Shown in pieces: positions 42,715 to 50,616 of a stretch of DNA of 64,000 nt (its first letter is position 1; each line of letters opens with the position of its first letter). The stretch comes from Selenomonadaceae bacterium (GTDB lineage: Bacteria; Bacillota; Negativicutes; Selenomonadales; Selenomonadaceae): NCBI GenBank assembly GCA_017518105.1, contig JAFWWC010000031.1, forward strand, positions 1-64,000, given 5' to 3'. Under the pieces are notes generated by a model. The model was not told where the DNA came from. It saw nothing but the letters and a program-made list of their open reading frames with translations, and made no database searches. The position numbers and the translations under genes are program-made.

Positions 42715-43659
42715 TTAGCTAAGAGCGCGTGCCCTATTCAAGTCTTCCTGCGCTCCGTAAGTATCGCCTAGACGTTGACGGCAAAGTCCGCGATTGTGCC
42801 AGCTGTCCGCGTCATTGGGATTGATTCGGATTGCCTCGCTGAAGTCTTGAGCCGCTTGACGGAAATTACTCAACTTAACATAAGCCAACCCGCGATTGTA
42901 GAAATTTTTGTAGTCAGAAGGATTGAGTTCGATAGCCCTGTTGAAATCGGCAAGTGCACTGTTGAAATCGTTTAGCTTGTAATAGATTACGCCGCGGATT
43001 GAATAAGCGGTTGCATTGTTGGAATTTAACTCAATGGCTCGTGTGCAATAATTAGCCGCGCCAGAGAGGTTGCCTTGATAGTAGAGCTTGCCCGCCTCGG
43101 AGAGTTGCTGATTGGAGAGGAAGATTTTATCTTCGGCGGCGAACTGTTCAGCAATGATTACTTTATCCTGCGGCTTGTCAGCCAGTTGGCGTTTAAGCTC
43201 GGCGATTTGAGCGTCCTGCTCGGCGATTGCCTTCTGCAGTTCCAAATTTTTAGCGACAAGGTCAGCGCGTTCGCCAGCAGGTTTGTTGAGATAATTGGCA
43301 AAGTCGTCGGTGTCAATGTCAGCTTTGACGGTGGCTTTGACAATTAAGGACTTGCCGCCCTCAAGGGGGGTGAGCTGATATTGAACGTCAGTGACCTTGA
43401 GGATACCGGCAGTCATGGTGCGAATCTCATCTTTGGTAACCATCATGTTGACGACCTGGGTATTTGATTCGACGTAGACGCCGGCTTGCTCCTGTGCATT
43501 GCGGATAGCCTTTTGCTCGGCGCGTTGCTTGGCAATATCAATGGTCTCAAATTCACTCATGATATATTCGTCGGAGCCAGTGTAAGTCATAACTTGAGCA
43601 TGAAGACTAGACATCATAAGCAGAGAACCTGCGACTACGCTTAGAAAAAGTTTCTTCAT
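42715..43659 (-). CDS. Secreted TPR protein with N-terminal FlgT/LPP20-like domain
   Basis: 314 residues: signal peptide (MKKLFLSVVAGSLLMMSSLH), an N-terminal domain with DIAKQRAEQKAIRNAQEQAG and VYVESNTQV as in FlgT/LPP20-like envelope proteins, a coiled-coil region (about 140-165) and four TPR units (LYYQGNLSGAANYCTRAIEL onward, repeated to residue 310). CGGAGG precedes the ATG at 43659. A related N-terminal domain begins the gene at the right edge of the window. Function unknown; envelope location inferred. Confidence 0.85.
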   Translation of the reverse strand: MKKLFLSVVAGSLLMMSSLHAQVMTYTGSDEYIMSEFETIDIAKQRAEQKAIRNAQEQAGVYVESNTQVVNMMVTKDEIRTMTAGILKVTDVQYQLTPLEGGKSLIVKATVKADIDTDDFANYLNKPAGERADLVAKNLELQKAIAEQDAQIAELKRQLADKPQDKVIIAEQFAAEDKIFLSNQQLSEAGKLYYQGNLSGAANYCTRAIELNSNNATAYSIRGVIYYKLNDFNSALADFNRAIELNPSDYKNFYNRGLAYVKLSNFRQAAQDFSEAIRINPNDADSWHNRGLCRQRLGDTYGAQEDLNRARALS

Positions 43660-43686
43660 TTTAAACACCTCCGCAGGCATTATAGC

Positions 43687-43711
43687 AAAAAAAATCCCGC
43701 GGGCAAGCGGG
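43687..43711 (-). terminator. Terminator of dcuB
   Basis: Reading leftward, TCCCGC and GCGGGA pair around a short loop and are followed by a long T run. Confidence 0.75.
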
Positions 43712-43723
43712 AAGAGGAAGACC

Positions 43724-45064
43724 TTATAGGACGATATGCGCCATGACGAAGCCGACGCAACAGCCGCTAATGACGCCGATAAGACCCGGAATCATGAAGG
43801 AGTGATTAAGGATATATTTACCAATGCGAGTGGTGCCCGAACGGTCGAAGCCAATACACGCTAGGTCAGAAGGATAAGTCGGCAGGAAGAAGTAGCCGTA
43901 ACACGCGCTGATAAAGCTCATGATGATAACGGGGTCCATGCCGACGGATAAAGCCATAGGGAAGACGATAGCAATCGCGGCGGCTTGGGAATTAACGAGC
44001 TTAGAAGTCAGGAAGGCGATAATCGCAAAAGCCCAAGGATATTCAGCGACGGCATTGCCGAGGAAATCTTTAAGGAAAGCCATATGAGCATTGAAGAAGG
44101 TACCAGCCATCCACGCGACGCCGTAAACGCTAACTAGAGCGACGATACCAGACTTAAAGACCTGCGAATTGCCCACGTCCTTAGCCTTGACTTTGCAGAC
44201 GAACAGAATCACCGCCGCCACGACCAACATAATCATCTGGATTAAATCGGTGCCGGAAATGGCTTTCATTTCGCCCTTAGCGTTAGGGAAGTGGGGCACC
44301 AAATCGGGGAAGTTGCCCAAGATAGCGATGATGGCAATACCGATGAAGAAAATGTACATGGCATGATAAAAGCTGGAAGGCAATTCTTTACCCTGGAGGG
44401 ATTCGCTTTCGCCGTAGACATAATCGCGGTTAGCAGGGTCTTTGATGAATTCTTGGAAGCGTTCGTCCTTATCGAGGTCTTTACCGCGGCGATAACTCCA
44501 AAGAGCGGCAAAGAATACGCCCAAACCGGTAGCGGGAATGGAAACCGCCAAAATCTGCGCGAGAGTGTAATTATAACCGGCAGTAGCCATGAAACTAACG
44601 ATAGAGACGATAGCGACGGACACTGGCGAGGCGCAAATCCCCATTTGAGAGGCAACCGACGAAACCGCCATAGGACGTTCCGGACGGATATTTTGTTTTA
44701 TCGCGATGTCATAAATGATAGGCAGGAGCGTATAAACGACGTGTCCCGTGCCGCAAAGGACTGTTAAAAACCAAGTGGTAAGCGGCGCAAAGATTGTTAT
44801 GTGCTTCGGATTGTTCCTTAAGAATTTTTCGGCGTATTTGAGCATGACGGTTAAGCCGCCCGAAGTCTGAAGGAAGCCGGCGCAAGTGACGACCGCCAAA
44901 ATCGTCAGCATAACGGCTATAGGCGGGGTGCCCGGCTTGTACCCGAATACAAAAACATAAACGACCAAGCCAATCCCACTTATGACCGCAAGCCCGATGC
45001 CACCATGCCGAACGCCAATTATGAGGCAGACGAGCAAGACGAGGAACCCTAAAAACATTTCCAT
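43724..45064 (-). CDS. dcuB: Anaerobic C4-dicarboxylate transporter, DcuB type
   Basis: 446 residues, about a dozen membrane helices. DcuA/B features: GIGLAVISGIGLVVYVFVFG near the N terminus, TCAGFLQTSGGLTVMLKYAE, LTVLCGTGHVVYTLLPIIYD, and the C-terminal CYGYFFLPTYPSDLACIGFD then GTTRIGKYILNHSFMIPG. Exchanges fumarate or malate for succinate in anaerobic respiration. Monocistronic. Confidence 0.95.
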   Translation of the reverse strand: MEMFLGFLVLLVCLIIGVRHGGIGLAVISGIGLVVYVFVFGYKPGTPPIAVMLTILAVVTCAGFLQTSGGLTVMLKYAEKFLRNNPKHITIFAPLTTWFLTVLCGTGHVVYTLLPIIYDIAIKQNIRPERPMAVSSVASQMGICASPVSVAIVSIVSFMATAGYNYTLAQILAVSIPATGLGVFFAALWSYRRGKDLDKDERFQEFIKDPANRDYVYGESESLQGKELPSSFYHAMYIFFIGIAIIAILGNFPDLVPHFPNAKGEMKAISGTDLIQMIMLVVAAVILFVCKVKAKDVGNSQVFKSGIVALVSVYGVAWMAGTFFNAHMAFLKDFLGNAVAEYPWAFAIIAFLTSKLVNSQAAAIAIVFPMALSVGMDPVIIMSFISACYGYFFLPTYPSDLACIGFDRSGTTRIGKYILNHSFMIPGLIGVISGCCVGFVMAHIVL

Positions 45065-45211
45065 AAGAGTTCATCCCTTTCCAAAAAATTTTATGAAGTC
45101 AAATTCGCGGCGCATGTTGCAATTCCTGCATAAAAATTTTTTTGCTAAGCTCTGTAACGAAATCGGATTTGGAGTGTATAATAAGCAGAAAACATTTGGA
45201 GGCTGATAAAA

Positions 45212-45553
45212 ATGGCAAAGGAAATCTTGAATGACGAAATCTTGAATGACGAGGAACTCGACCAAGTGGCGGGCGGTTCGTGGGTGGAATTCACAGCCGA
45301 CATGCTCGACGCGCAAAAACGCGGCATTGCGGGCTTTGAAAATCTCAATCTCACTGACCCCAATAGCGACCTTATCAAGATGATTACCGACGATAAATTA
45401 CGTCATCAATACGTTGAAAAGGTCGGAGCAGTCTTCGCCTCGCACGGAATCACCATGGAATACAACGGAAAATTCTTTGAAGCCAACGTTTACACCTATC
45501 AAGGCAAACAAATCACTCGCGAACAAGCTTGGAAAATCATCGACGGCAAATAA
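45212..45553 (+). CDS. Double-glycine-leader peptide/protein (bacteriocin- or RiPP-like precursor)
   Basis: 113 residues. The N-terminal 22 residues end in the pattern EELDQVAGG, the double-glycine leader cleaved by PCAT/C39-peptidase exporters, and the rest would be a 91-residue mature product (GSWVEFTADMLDAQKRGIAG onward), large for a bacteriocin. A perfect 15-bp tandem repeat (GAAATCTTGAATGAC twice) duplicates EILND in the leader. GGAGG stands 9 nt before the ATG. No exporter or modifying enzyme lies nearby. An alternative is a Nif11-like or surface protein with a fortuitous GG. Confidence 0.65.
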   Translation: MAKEILNDEILNDEELDQVAGGSWVEFTADMLDAQKRGIAGFENLNLTDPNSDLIKMITDDKLRHQYVEKVGAVFASHGITMEYNGKFFEANVYTYQGKQITREQAWKIIDGK

Positions 45554-45568
45554 TTGGCAATCTCGGAA

Positions 45569-45606
45569 CTAAGAACCCTTCGGCGGCAAGTCGGAGGGTT
45601 TTTTAT
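45569..45606 (+). terminator. Terminator after the double-glycine peptide gene
   Basis: AACCCTTCG pairs with CGGAGGGTT (one wobble) and is followed by six Ts. Confidence 0.8.
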
Positions 45607-45671
45607 TTGACGGACGGAAAATTTTTGCTAAAATTAGCGGCAGATTATGTTCGGTCAAGGAGATGAGTTTA

Positions 45672-45983
45672 TTGGAGAATTTCAGCGTGGCGATAAGTTT
45701 CAAAGGCAGTCTGGGTTGGGTCGAATACGACGAGGCGGCGCATAAGGTCAAAATCACTTTGGGCGACGACGAGGGCAGAATACTTGCCGAAAAATTTTTG
45801 ACGACGCCGCACAAGATAAAAATACCGCATGAAACGCTGTTGGACTTCACGGAAGAGGACATCGACCCGAACGCGAGCGCACAGGCTTTGAAAATTGTTT
45901 TGACACGGCTTTGGGAGGCAACGGGCGTTCATGTGGATTGGAGCCGCCCCGTTGATTATGTCAAAGCTCACCGGCATTATTGA
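45672..45983 (+). CDS. Unknown small protein
   Basis: 103 residues, not recognised: ENFSVAISFKGSLGWVEYDE, a beta-rich start, and a C-terminal helix with LKIVLTRLWEATGVHVDWSR. TTG 45672 is spaced 9 nt from AAGGAG; the ATG at 45663 abuts it and would add three residues. First gene of a rightward run with the zinc-ribbon and kinase-like genes (gaps 12 nt each). Confidence 0.7.
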   Translation: MENFSVAISFKGSLGWVEYDEAAHKVKITLGDDEGRILAEKFLTTPHKIKIPHETLLDFTEEDIDPNASAQALKIVLTRLWEATGVHVDWSRPVDYVKAHRHY

Positions 45984-45995
45984 GGAGGATTAATC

Positions 45996-46205
45996 ATGGA
46001 GACTTACAATAGTTGCCCGAAATGCGGACGCAAGGATTTTGTCGAGATTCTGGAGTGTAAGCGGTGCAGTCTTATCTTCTGCCAAAAATGCAAAGGCAAG
46101 CGCACTCTGCCCGACGGCACGCGCTATGAATGTTGCCCCCGTTGCGGCGCGGAAATTGATGAGGACGAAGATACCGTGCGCGTTATCGCCAAACAAAAAC
46201 GTTAA
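45996..46205 (+). CDS. Small zinc-ribbon protein
   Basis: 69 residues with four Cys pairs: CPKCGRKD, CKRCSLIFCQKCKGK and CCPRCGAEID, enough for two zinc sites. Function unknown; regulatory or RNA/protein-binding roles are typical of such proteins. GAGGAGG precedes the ATG. Confidence 0.82.
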   Translation: METYNSCPKCGRKDFVEILECKRCSLIFCQKCKGKRTLPDGTRYECCPRCGAEIDEDEDTVRVIAKQKR

Positions 46206-46217
46206 GGAGGAGTTCGC

Positions 46218-46805
46218 ATGGCAAATAACAAGATTTATGCTTTCCTAGGACCGCACACGTCTGGCAAGTCCACGATGGTTTCTCAGCTGTTGTCTATGGG
46301 CATTCACTATATCCCGACCGTCACGACTCGCGTCTTTGATGACCGCTACGCCTACAAGCGCAAGATTTATCAGACTGTCAAAAGCGACGCCTATAATCGG
46401 GAAAAGTTCATCGTCAACAACAGCTATCAGGCTCATTCCTACGGCTTGCGTAAGTCCGAAGTACTCGACGCCTACCAAAAGCACAAAGTCAGCGTGACGA
46501 TTATGCATGACGTGGCGGGCATTAAGCAGTTGCAGAAGTTTATTAATCAAGACCTCGTGACGATTTTCTTGATGATTGATGATGAAGTCTTCGTCGATAG
46601 AATGTTGCGGGCGGGCTGCTCGAACGACGAGATAAGATACTACGTGGAGACCGCTGACGAGACGGGCGAATTTGAACACTGGCGCGACGTGGATTTTGTC
46701 GTTAAGAACACTTCGACGGCTCGCGTTGCCCTTGAACAGATTCTGGCGATAATGGGGCTGGTTACTCTCGTTCCGCAAGCCGACTTCGACAATCTGGTTA
46801 AATGA
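46218..46805 (+). CDS. Guanylate-kinase-like P-loop protein
   Basis: 195 residues: P loop FLGPHTSGKSTMVSQLL at the N terminus, VTTRVFDDR at the place of the GMP-binding TTR motif of guanylate kinases, VTIMHDVAGIKQL and a lid-like DRMLRAGCSNDEI. The fold is that of guanylate kinase but substrate residues are poorly kept (GPHTSGKS in place of GPSGVGKG), so it is probably not the housekeeping Gmk. AAGGAGG precedes the ATG. Follows the zinc-ribbon gene by 12 nt. Confidence 0.8.
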   Translation: MANNKIYAFLGPHTSGKSTMVSQLLSMGIHYIPTVTTRVFDDRYAYKRKIYQTVKSDAYNREKFIVNNSYQAHSYGLRKSEVLDAYQKHKVSVTIMHDVAGIKQLQKFINQDLVTIFLMIDDEVFVDRMLRAGCSNDEIRYYVETADETGEFEHWRDVDFVVKNTSTARVALEQILAIMGLVTLVPQADFDNLVK

Positions 46806-46881
46806 TTTTGTCTTGGTTGAAGGATAAAAAATGTTGGCGGCGAAATTTCGTTGAGCTAATAAATAAATGGAGGCGTATTTG

Positions 46882-47835
46882 ATGGCGAATGATAAAGCAC
46901 GCCGGGGAGTAGCTAAGCTCGGCGACGACAAAGGGATTTTGCTTGAGAGCGGCACGAATGAATTTGAGATAGTGGAGTTTAACATAGGCGGCGTAAACTA
47001 CGGGATAAACGTAGCCAAGGTTCGTGAAGTCATTCAGCGCATACCCGTTACGGCAATGCCCCAGGCGCACCCCTATATTGACGGGCTGTTCACATTGCGC
47101 GGCAAGGCAATCCCGCTGGTAAATCTGCCGCGTTGCTTGAACGTAACCAACGGCGACGAGGCAAAAAATATTATCGTCACGGAGATTAACAACTACGACA
47201 TCGGCTTTTTGGTAGAGAACGTCTCGCGCATTCACCGCATATCGTGGAAGGACATGGAGCCTTCGCCCGAAGTAGGCGACCAAAGCCGCGTCGTCGGGAT
47301 AATCAAAATGCCCGACCGAATTGTTCTGCTCCTTGACTTTGAAACAATCATTGCCGAGATTAATCCCGAAATCAACGCTAAGCTAACCACGGTGGCGGAG
47401 GCTGATTCTGACGTGCGGGCGGGGCGTGCCCTTGCTCATGTCGTCGTTGCGGAAGATTCTCCGATGCTGCGTGATTTGTTGGTATCGACGCTTCATGATT
47501 CGGGCTATCGCTTCGTTCGAGACTTCGGCAACGGGCAGGACGCTTGGGAATATCTGCAGGGGCTTGCCAAAAAGGACGGCGACATTTCCGAGCACCTCAG
47601 CATTATCGTTTCTGATGTCGAAATGCCCATGATGGACGGGCACAGGCTCTTAAAGCTCGTGCGCAATTCGGAGCGGCTCCGCGACGTGCCGTTTGTGCTG
47701 TTCTCTTCCCTAATCAACGAAGAAATGCGTTTGAAGGGCGAGGAGCTCGGCGCGAGTGCACAAATTTCTAAGCCGGAGATAGGGCAGCTCATAGACTTGC
47801 TTGATAAATTCGTTTTCGGCAAGCAGAGGATTTGA
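46882..47835 (+). CDS. cheV: Chemotaxis coupling protein CheV
   Basis: 317 residues: an N-terminal CheW domain (EFEIVEFNIGGVNYGINVAK, GLFTLRGKAIPLVNLPRCL, VVGIIKMPDRIVLLLDFETI) fused to a receiver domain (VVAEDSPMLRD acidic pair, phospho-Asp in IVSDVEMPMMDGH, switch Ser in VLFSSL, Lys in QISKPE). Couples chemoreceptors to CheA and provides adaptation. ATG 46882 with GGAGG 8 nt upstream. Confidence 0.95.
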   Translation: MANDKARRGVAKLGDDKGILLESGTNEFEIVEFNIGGVNYGINVAKVREVIQRIPVTAMPQAHPYIDGLFTLRGKAIPLVNLPRCLNVTNGDEAKNIIVTEINNYDIGFLVENVSRIHRISWKDMEPSPEVGDQSRVVGIIKMPDRIVLLLDFETIIAEINPEINAKLTTVAEADSDVRAGRALAHVVVAEDSPMLRDLLVSTLHDSGYRFVRDFGNGQDAWEYLQGLAKKDGDISEHLSIIVSDVEMPMMDGHRLLKLVRNSERLRDVPFVLFSSLINEEMRLKGEELGASAQISKPEIGQLIDLLDKFVFGKQRI

Positions 47836-47846
47836 AACTTTTCAGC

Positions 47847-47874
47847 CCGTGCAAGTCGGCGGGCTTTTTTGTTG
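47847..47874 (+). terminator. Terminator after cheV
   Basis: AGCCCG and CGGGCT pair around TGCAAGTCGG and are followed by six Ts. Confidence 0.8.
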
Positions 47875-47890
47875 TAAGGAGGAAAATTTT

Positions 47891-48634
47891 ATGGCAAGCA
47901 TACACATTGCGGCGAAAGTCGGAGAGGTTGCCGAGCGCGTTTTATTGCCCGGCGACCCCGTCCGCGCAAAAATCATCGCCGAGAACTTTTTAAGCGACGT
48001 TCATCAATACACGGCGATTAGGAATATCTTCGGCTTCACGGGCAAATATAAGGGCGTCCCCGTGTCGATTCAGGCAACTGGCATGGGCATTCCGTCAATC
48101 TCGATTTATCTGCACGAGCTGATTGAAGTCTTCGGCGCAAAGAAATTAATTCGCGTCGGCACCTGCGGCGGCATGAACGAAGATATTAGACTGCGTGACG
48201 TGCTGATTGCCCAAGGCTCCTCGACGGATTCATCAATCGTCAACCAAGTGTTCGGCGGCGCGGTGAATTTCTCATTGCTCGCGGACTTTGAATTGCTGAG
48301 CCGAGCCGTCAGCGTCGCGAAGAATTTAAATCTGCCCGTCAAAGTTGGAAACGTCATTTGCACCGATTTATTCTACAACGACTACGACGACCCGAACGGC
48401 ACCTTCGGCGACGGGAAAAATACTTTCAACGATAAACTTCGCCGCTATGGTGTCTTGGCTGTGGAAATGGAGAGTGCCGCACTTTATCTTCACGCGGCGG
48501 CGGCTAAGGTTCAATCCTTGGCGATTTTCACGGTAAGCGACGACCTTTGGCGCGGCGAACGTTGCACACCAGAGGAGCGGCAGTCTTCCTTTAACGACAT
48601 GATTAAAATCGCGCTCGAAACGATTATTGATTGA
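47891..48634 (+). CDS. deoD: Purine-nucleoside phosphorylase DeoD
   Basis: 247 residues of the hexameric PNP family: HIAAKVGEVAERVLLPGDPV at the N terminus, RVGTCGGMNEDIRLRDVLIA phosphate-binding loop, VEMESAALYL and FTVSDDLWRGER (catalytic Asp). Cleaves purine (deoxy)nucleosides with phosphate for salvage. AAGGAGG precedes the ATG at 47891. Followed after 10 nt by the ricT-like gene. Confidence 0.96.
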   Translation: MASIHIAAKVGEVAERVLLPGDPVRAKIIAENFLSDVHQYTAIRNIFGFTGKYKGVPVSIQATGMGIPSISIYLHELIEVFGAKKLIRVGTCGGMNEDIRLRDVLIAQGSSTDSSIVNQVFGGAVNFSLLADFELLSRAVSVAKNLNLPVKVGNVICTDLFYNDYDDPNGTFGDGKNTFNDKLRRYGVLAVEMESAALYLHAAAAKVQSLAIFTVSDDLWRGERCTPEERQSSFNDMIKIALETIID

Positions 48635-48644
48635 GGAACGACGA

Positions 48645-49706
48645 ATGCAAATTATCGGAATAAGAATCAAGAAGGCGGGCAAGCTGTTGTTCTTCGAGCC
48701 GAACGAGGAAGAGATTGTAAAAGGCGATTGGGTTCTTGTGGAAACATCGCGGGGGCTGGAATGCGGCAAAGTCGTCATGGCACCGCGTGAACTCTCTGCA
48801 GATGAGAACGTTGAATCGGAGCCAGGCATACCGCTTAGGAAAATTTACAGGAAGGCAACGGCGGACGACTTGCAACAGCTCGAACACAATCACGCGGAGG
48901 AGAAGTACGCCTTTGACCTCTGCCGGCAAAAGATAATCGAACACGACCTGCCGATGAAGTTAATCAACGTGGAATGCACCTTCGACATAAACAAAATAAT
49001 TTTCTTTTTCACGGCGGACGGGCGAGTTGACTTCAGGGACTTGGTTAGGGATTTGGCGTCGATATTCCGCACGCGAATTGAGCTTAGGCAAGTGGGCGTT
49101 CGCGACGAGGCAAAACTTTTGGGCGGCTTAGGCGGCTGTGGTCGTCCGCTGTGCTGTGCGACGTTTTTGGGCGACTTTATCCCCGTGTCAATTCGCATGG
49201 CTAAAGAGCAAAATTTATCGCTCAACCCAACGAAGATAAGCGGCGTATGCGGGCGGCTGATGTGCTGTCTGAAGTACGAGAACGATTTATATTGCGGGGA
49301 ATGTCCGCGACAAAATATCACGCTCAAGCCCAAAGTCGGTAGCCGGGTTGTCGTAGCGGACGGCGAGGGCAAAGTTGTAGCGGTGAGTTTTTCGCGCAGG
49401 AACGCAACTATTCTCCTTGACACGAACAAAACCGTTGTCGCGAGCTGGGAAGATATTTTACCAGTCAACGCCGAGGACTTTGAAGCCGTCGACGACTCTG
49501 CGCAAGTCGAGGAAGTCAAGCCCGTGGAAGTGCCGCCTCCTAAACCAGAGAGAAAGCCGCGCTCTGAACGACCACGCAAGGCGGAGAATTATAATCGTCA
49601 TTATAAACGCAAGGAGACCGCTGAACGCAACAATCGCCCCGAACGCCAGAAAAGGCAACGCGGCGATAAAACGCGCCGTCAACCGCGACGAGACTACAGG
49701 AAATGA
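48645..49706 (+). CDS. ricT: PSP1-domain protein, RicT/YaaT-like, with basic disordered tail
   Basis: 353 residues. PSP1 core: LVETSRGLECGKVV, FTADGRVDFRDLVRDLASIF, GGLGGCGRPLCCATFL and SGVCGRLMCCLKYE, whose cysteines bind iron-sulfur clusters in the Bacillus Ric complex (RicA-RicF-RicT) that modulates RNase Y. After residue about 285 the tail is Pro/Lys/Arg/Glu-rich low complexity, reminiscent of RNA-binding tails. Sits in the usual neighbourhood just before trmN6, with a 4-bp overlap. Confidence 0.92.
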   Translation: MQIIGIRIKKAGKLLFFEPNEEEIVKGDWVLVETSRGLECGKVVMAPRELSADENVESEPGIPLRKIYRKATADDLQQLEHNHAEEKYAFDLCRQKIIEHDLPMKLINVECTFDINKIIFFFTADGRVDFRDLVRDLASIFRTRIELRQVGVRDEAKLLGGLGGCGRPLCCATFLGDFIPVSIRMAKEQNLSLNPTKISGVCGRLMCCLKYENDLYCGECPRQNITLKPKVGSRVVVADGEGKVVAVSFSRRNATILLDTNKTVVASWEDILPVNAEDFEAVDDSAQVEEVKPVEVPPPKPERKPRSERPRKAENYNRHYKRKETAERNNRPERQKRQRGDKTRRQPRRDYRK

Positions 49707-50440
49707 ACATCACTTTGCAAGAGGGCGAACGGCTCGATAACTTAATGCGGTCGGGGCGCGTCATCATCCAGAACGAAAACGAATTCTGCTTCTCGATGGA
49801 CTCGGTGTTGATTGCCCACTTCCCGCGCCTAAAAAAAAATGCCCGCGTAATAGACTTGGGCACGGGCACGGGAGTGATTCCGCTACTAATCGCCGACGCC
49901 GTTAAGACGATATGCGCGGTGGAATTGAATTCGACAATGGCAGAGCTTGCGCGGCGCAACGTGGAACTCAACGGCTTAGCGGAAAAAGTCTTCGTAATGG
50001 AGGGCGACTATCGCAAACACCGCGAGCTATTCAAGGCGGAGAGTTTCGACGCGGCGATAGCGAACCCGCCATACACGCCGATAAGCAAGGGCGAGGCTAA
50101 CAAACTTTCTGGCGTGGCACGGGCGCGGCACGAGTTCACAGCTACGCTTGAAGACGTGGTGACGGCAGCTCGTTACGTCCTGAAGTTTCACGGCGCATTT
50201 TACATGATTCACTTGGCGTCGCGGCTATGCGAGATAATCGACGCTCTGCACCGTCATCAAATGGAAATGAAACGCCTTAGAATGATTCAACCCAAGGCGG
50301 GACGCGAGGCGAACTTGATACTGCTTGAGGCAATCGTCGGAGCAAACCTAGGCAATTTAAAAATTTTGCCGCCGCTAATCGTGCACAACGACGACGGCTC
50401 CTACACCGACGAGATTTACAGAATCTACAACGCCACATAA
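49703..50440 (+). CDS. trmN6: tRNA1(Val) adenine-N6 methyltransferase
   Basis: 245 residues of class I methyltransferase: SAM motif VIDLGTGTGVIPLLIADAVK, ICAVELNSTMAELARRNVEL and the N6-adenine catalytic NPPYTP. Family YfiC/TrmN6, modifying A37 of tRNA-Val. Follows ricT with overlapping ATGA. Last gene of the deoD-ricT-trmN6 run; a GAGCCGCC/GGCGGCTC hairpin follows. Confidence 0.92.
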   Translation: MNITLQEGERLDNLMRSGRVIIQNENEFCFSMDSVLIAHFPRLKKNARVIDLGTGTGVIPLLIADAVKTICAVELNSTMAELARRNVELNGLAEKVFVMEGDYRKHRELFKAESFDAAIANPPYTPISKGEANKLSGVARARHEFTATLEDVVTAARYVLKFHGAFYMIHLASRLCEIIDALHRHQMEMKRLRMIQPKAGREANLILLEAIVGANLGNLKILPPLIVHNDDGSYTDEIYRIYNAT

Positions 50441-50468
50441 ATTAGGAGCCGCCAAGGCCGGCGGCTCA

Positions 50469-50554
50469 GCCGCGTTTGAATCATGGATGATTCATAGCGG
50501 CACGCCCCTGCGAGGCGAATTTCTTTGCTACCTTCTTCGCTGAAAGAAAGTAGA
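50469..50554 (+). repeat. Dispersed intergenic repeat, copy 1
   Basis: Begins with hairpin GCCGC-GTTT-GAATCAT ... ATGATTC-ATA-GCGGC (50469-50501), then a CGCC/GGCG hairpin and a CTAC-TTCTT/AAGAA-GTAG hairpin ending AAAGTAGA. The second copy is at 57881-57970. The right half (53 bp from ACGCCCC) is identical; the left hairpin differs by paired changes. Confidence 0.85.
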
Positions 50555-50567
50555 ACACAGAAAAAAA

Positions 50568-50600
50568 GCGACCCGTTCCCGAAGGAGCGAGCCGTTTTTA
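50568..50600 (-). terminator. Terminator of flgE
   Basis: Reading leftward, GGCTCGCTCC and GGAACGGGTC pair around a TTCG tetraloop, followed after CGC by seven Ts. Confidence 0.7.
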
Positions 50601-50616
50601 TTTTATGCCGCTAAGT

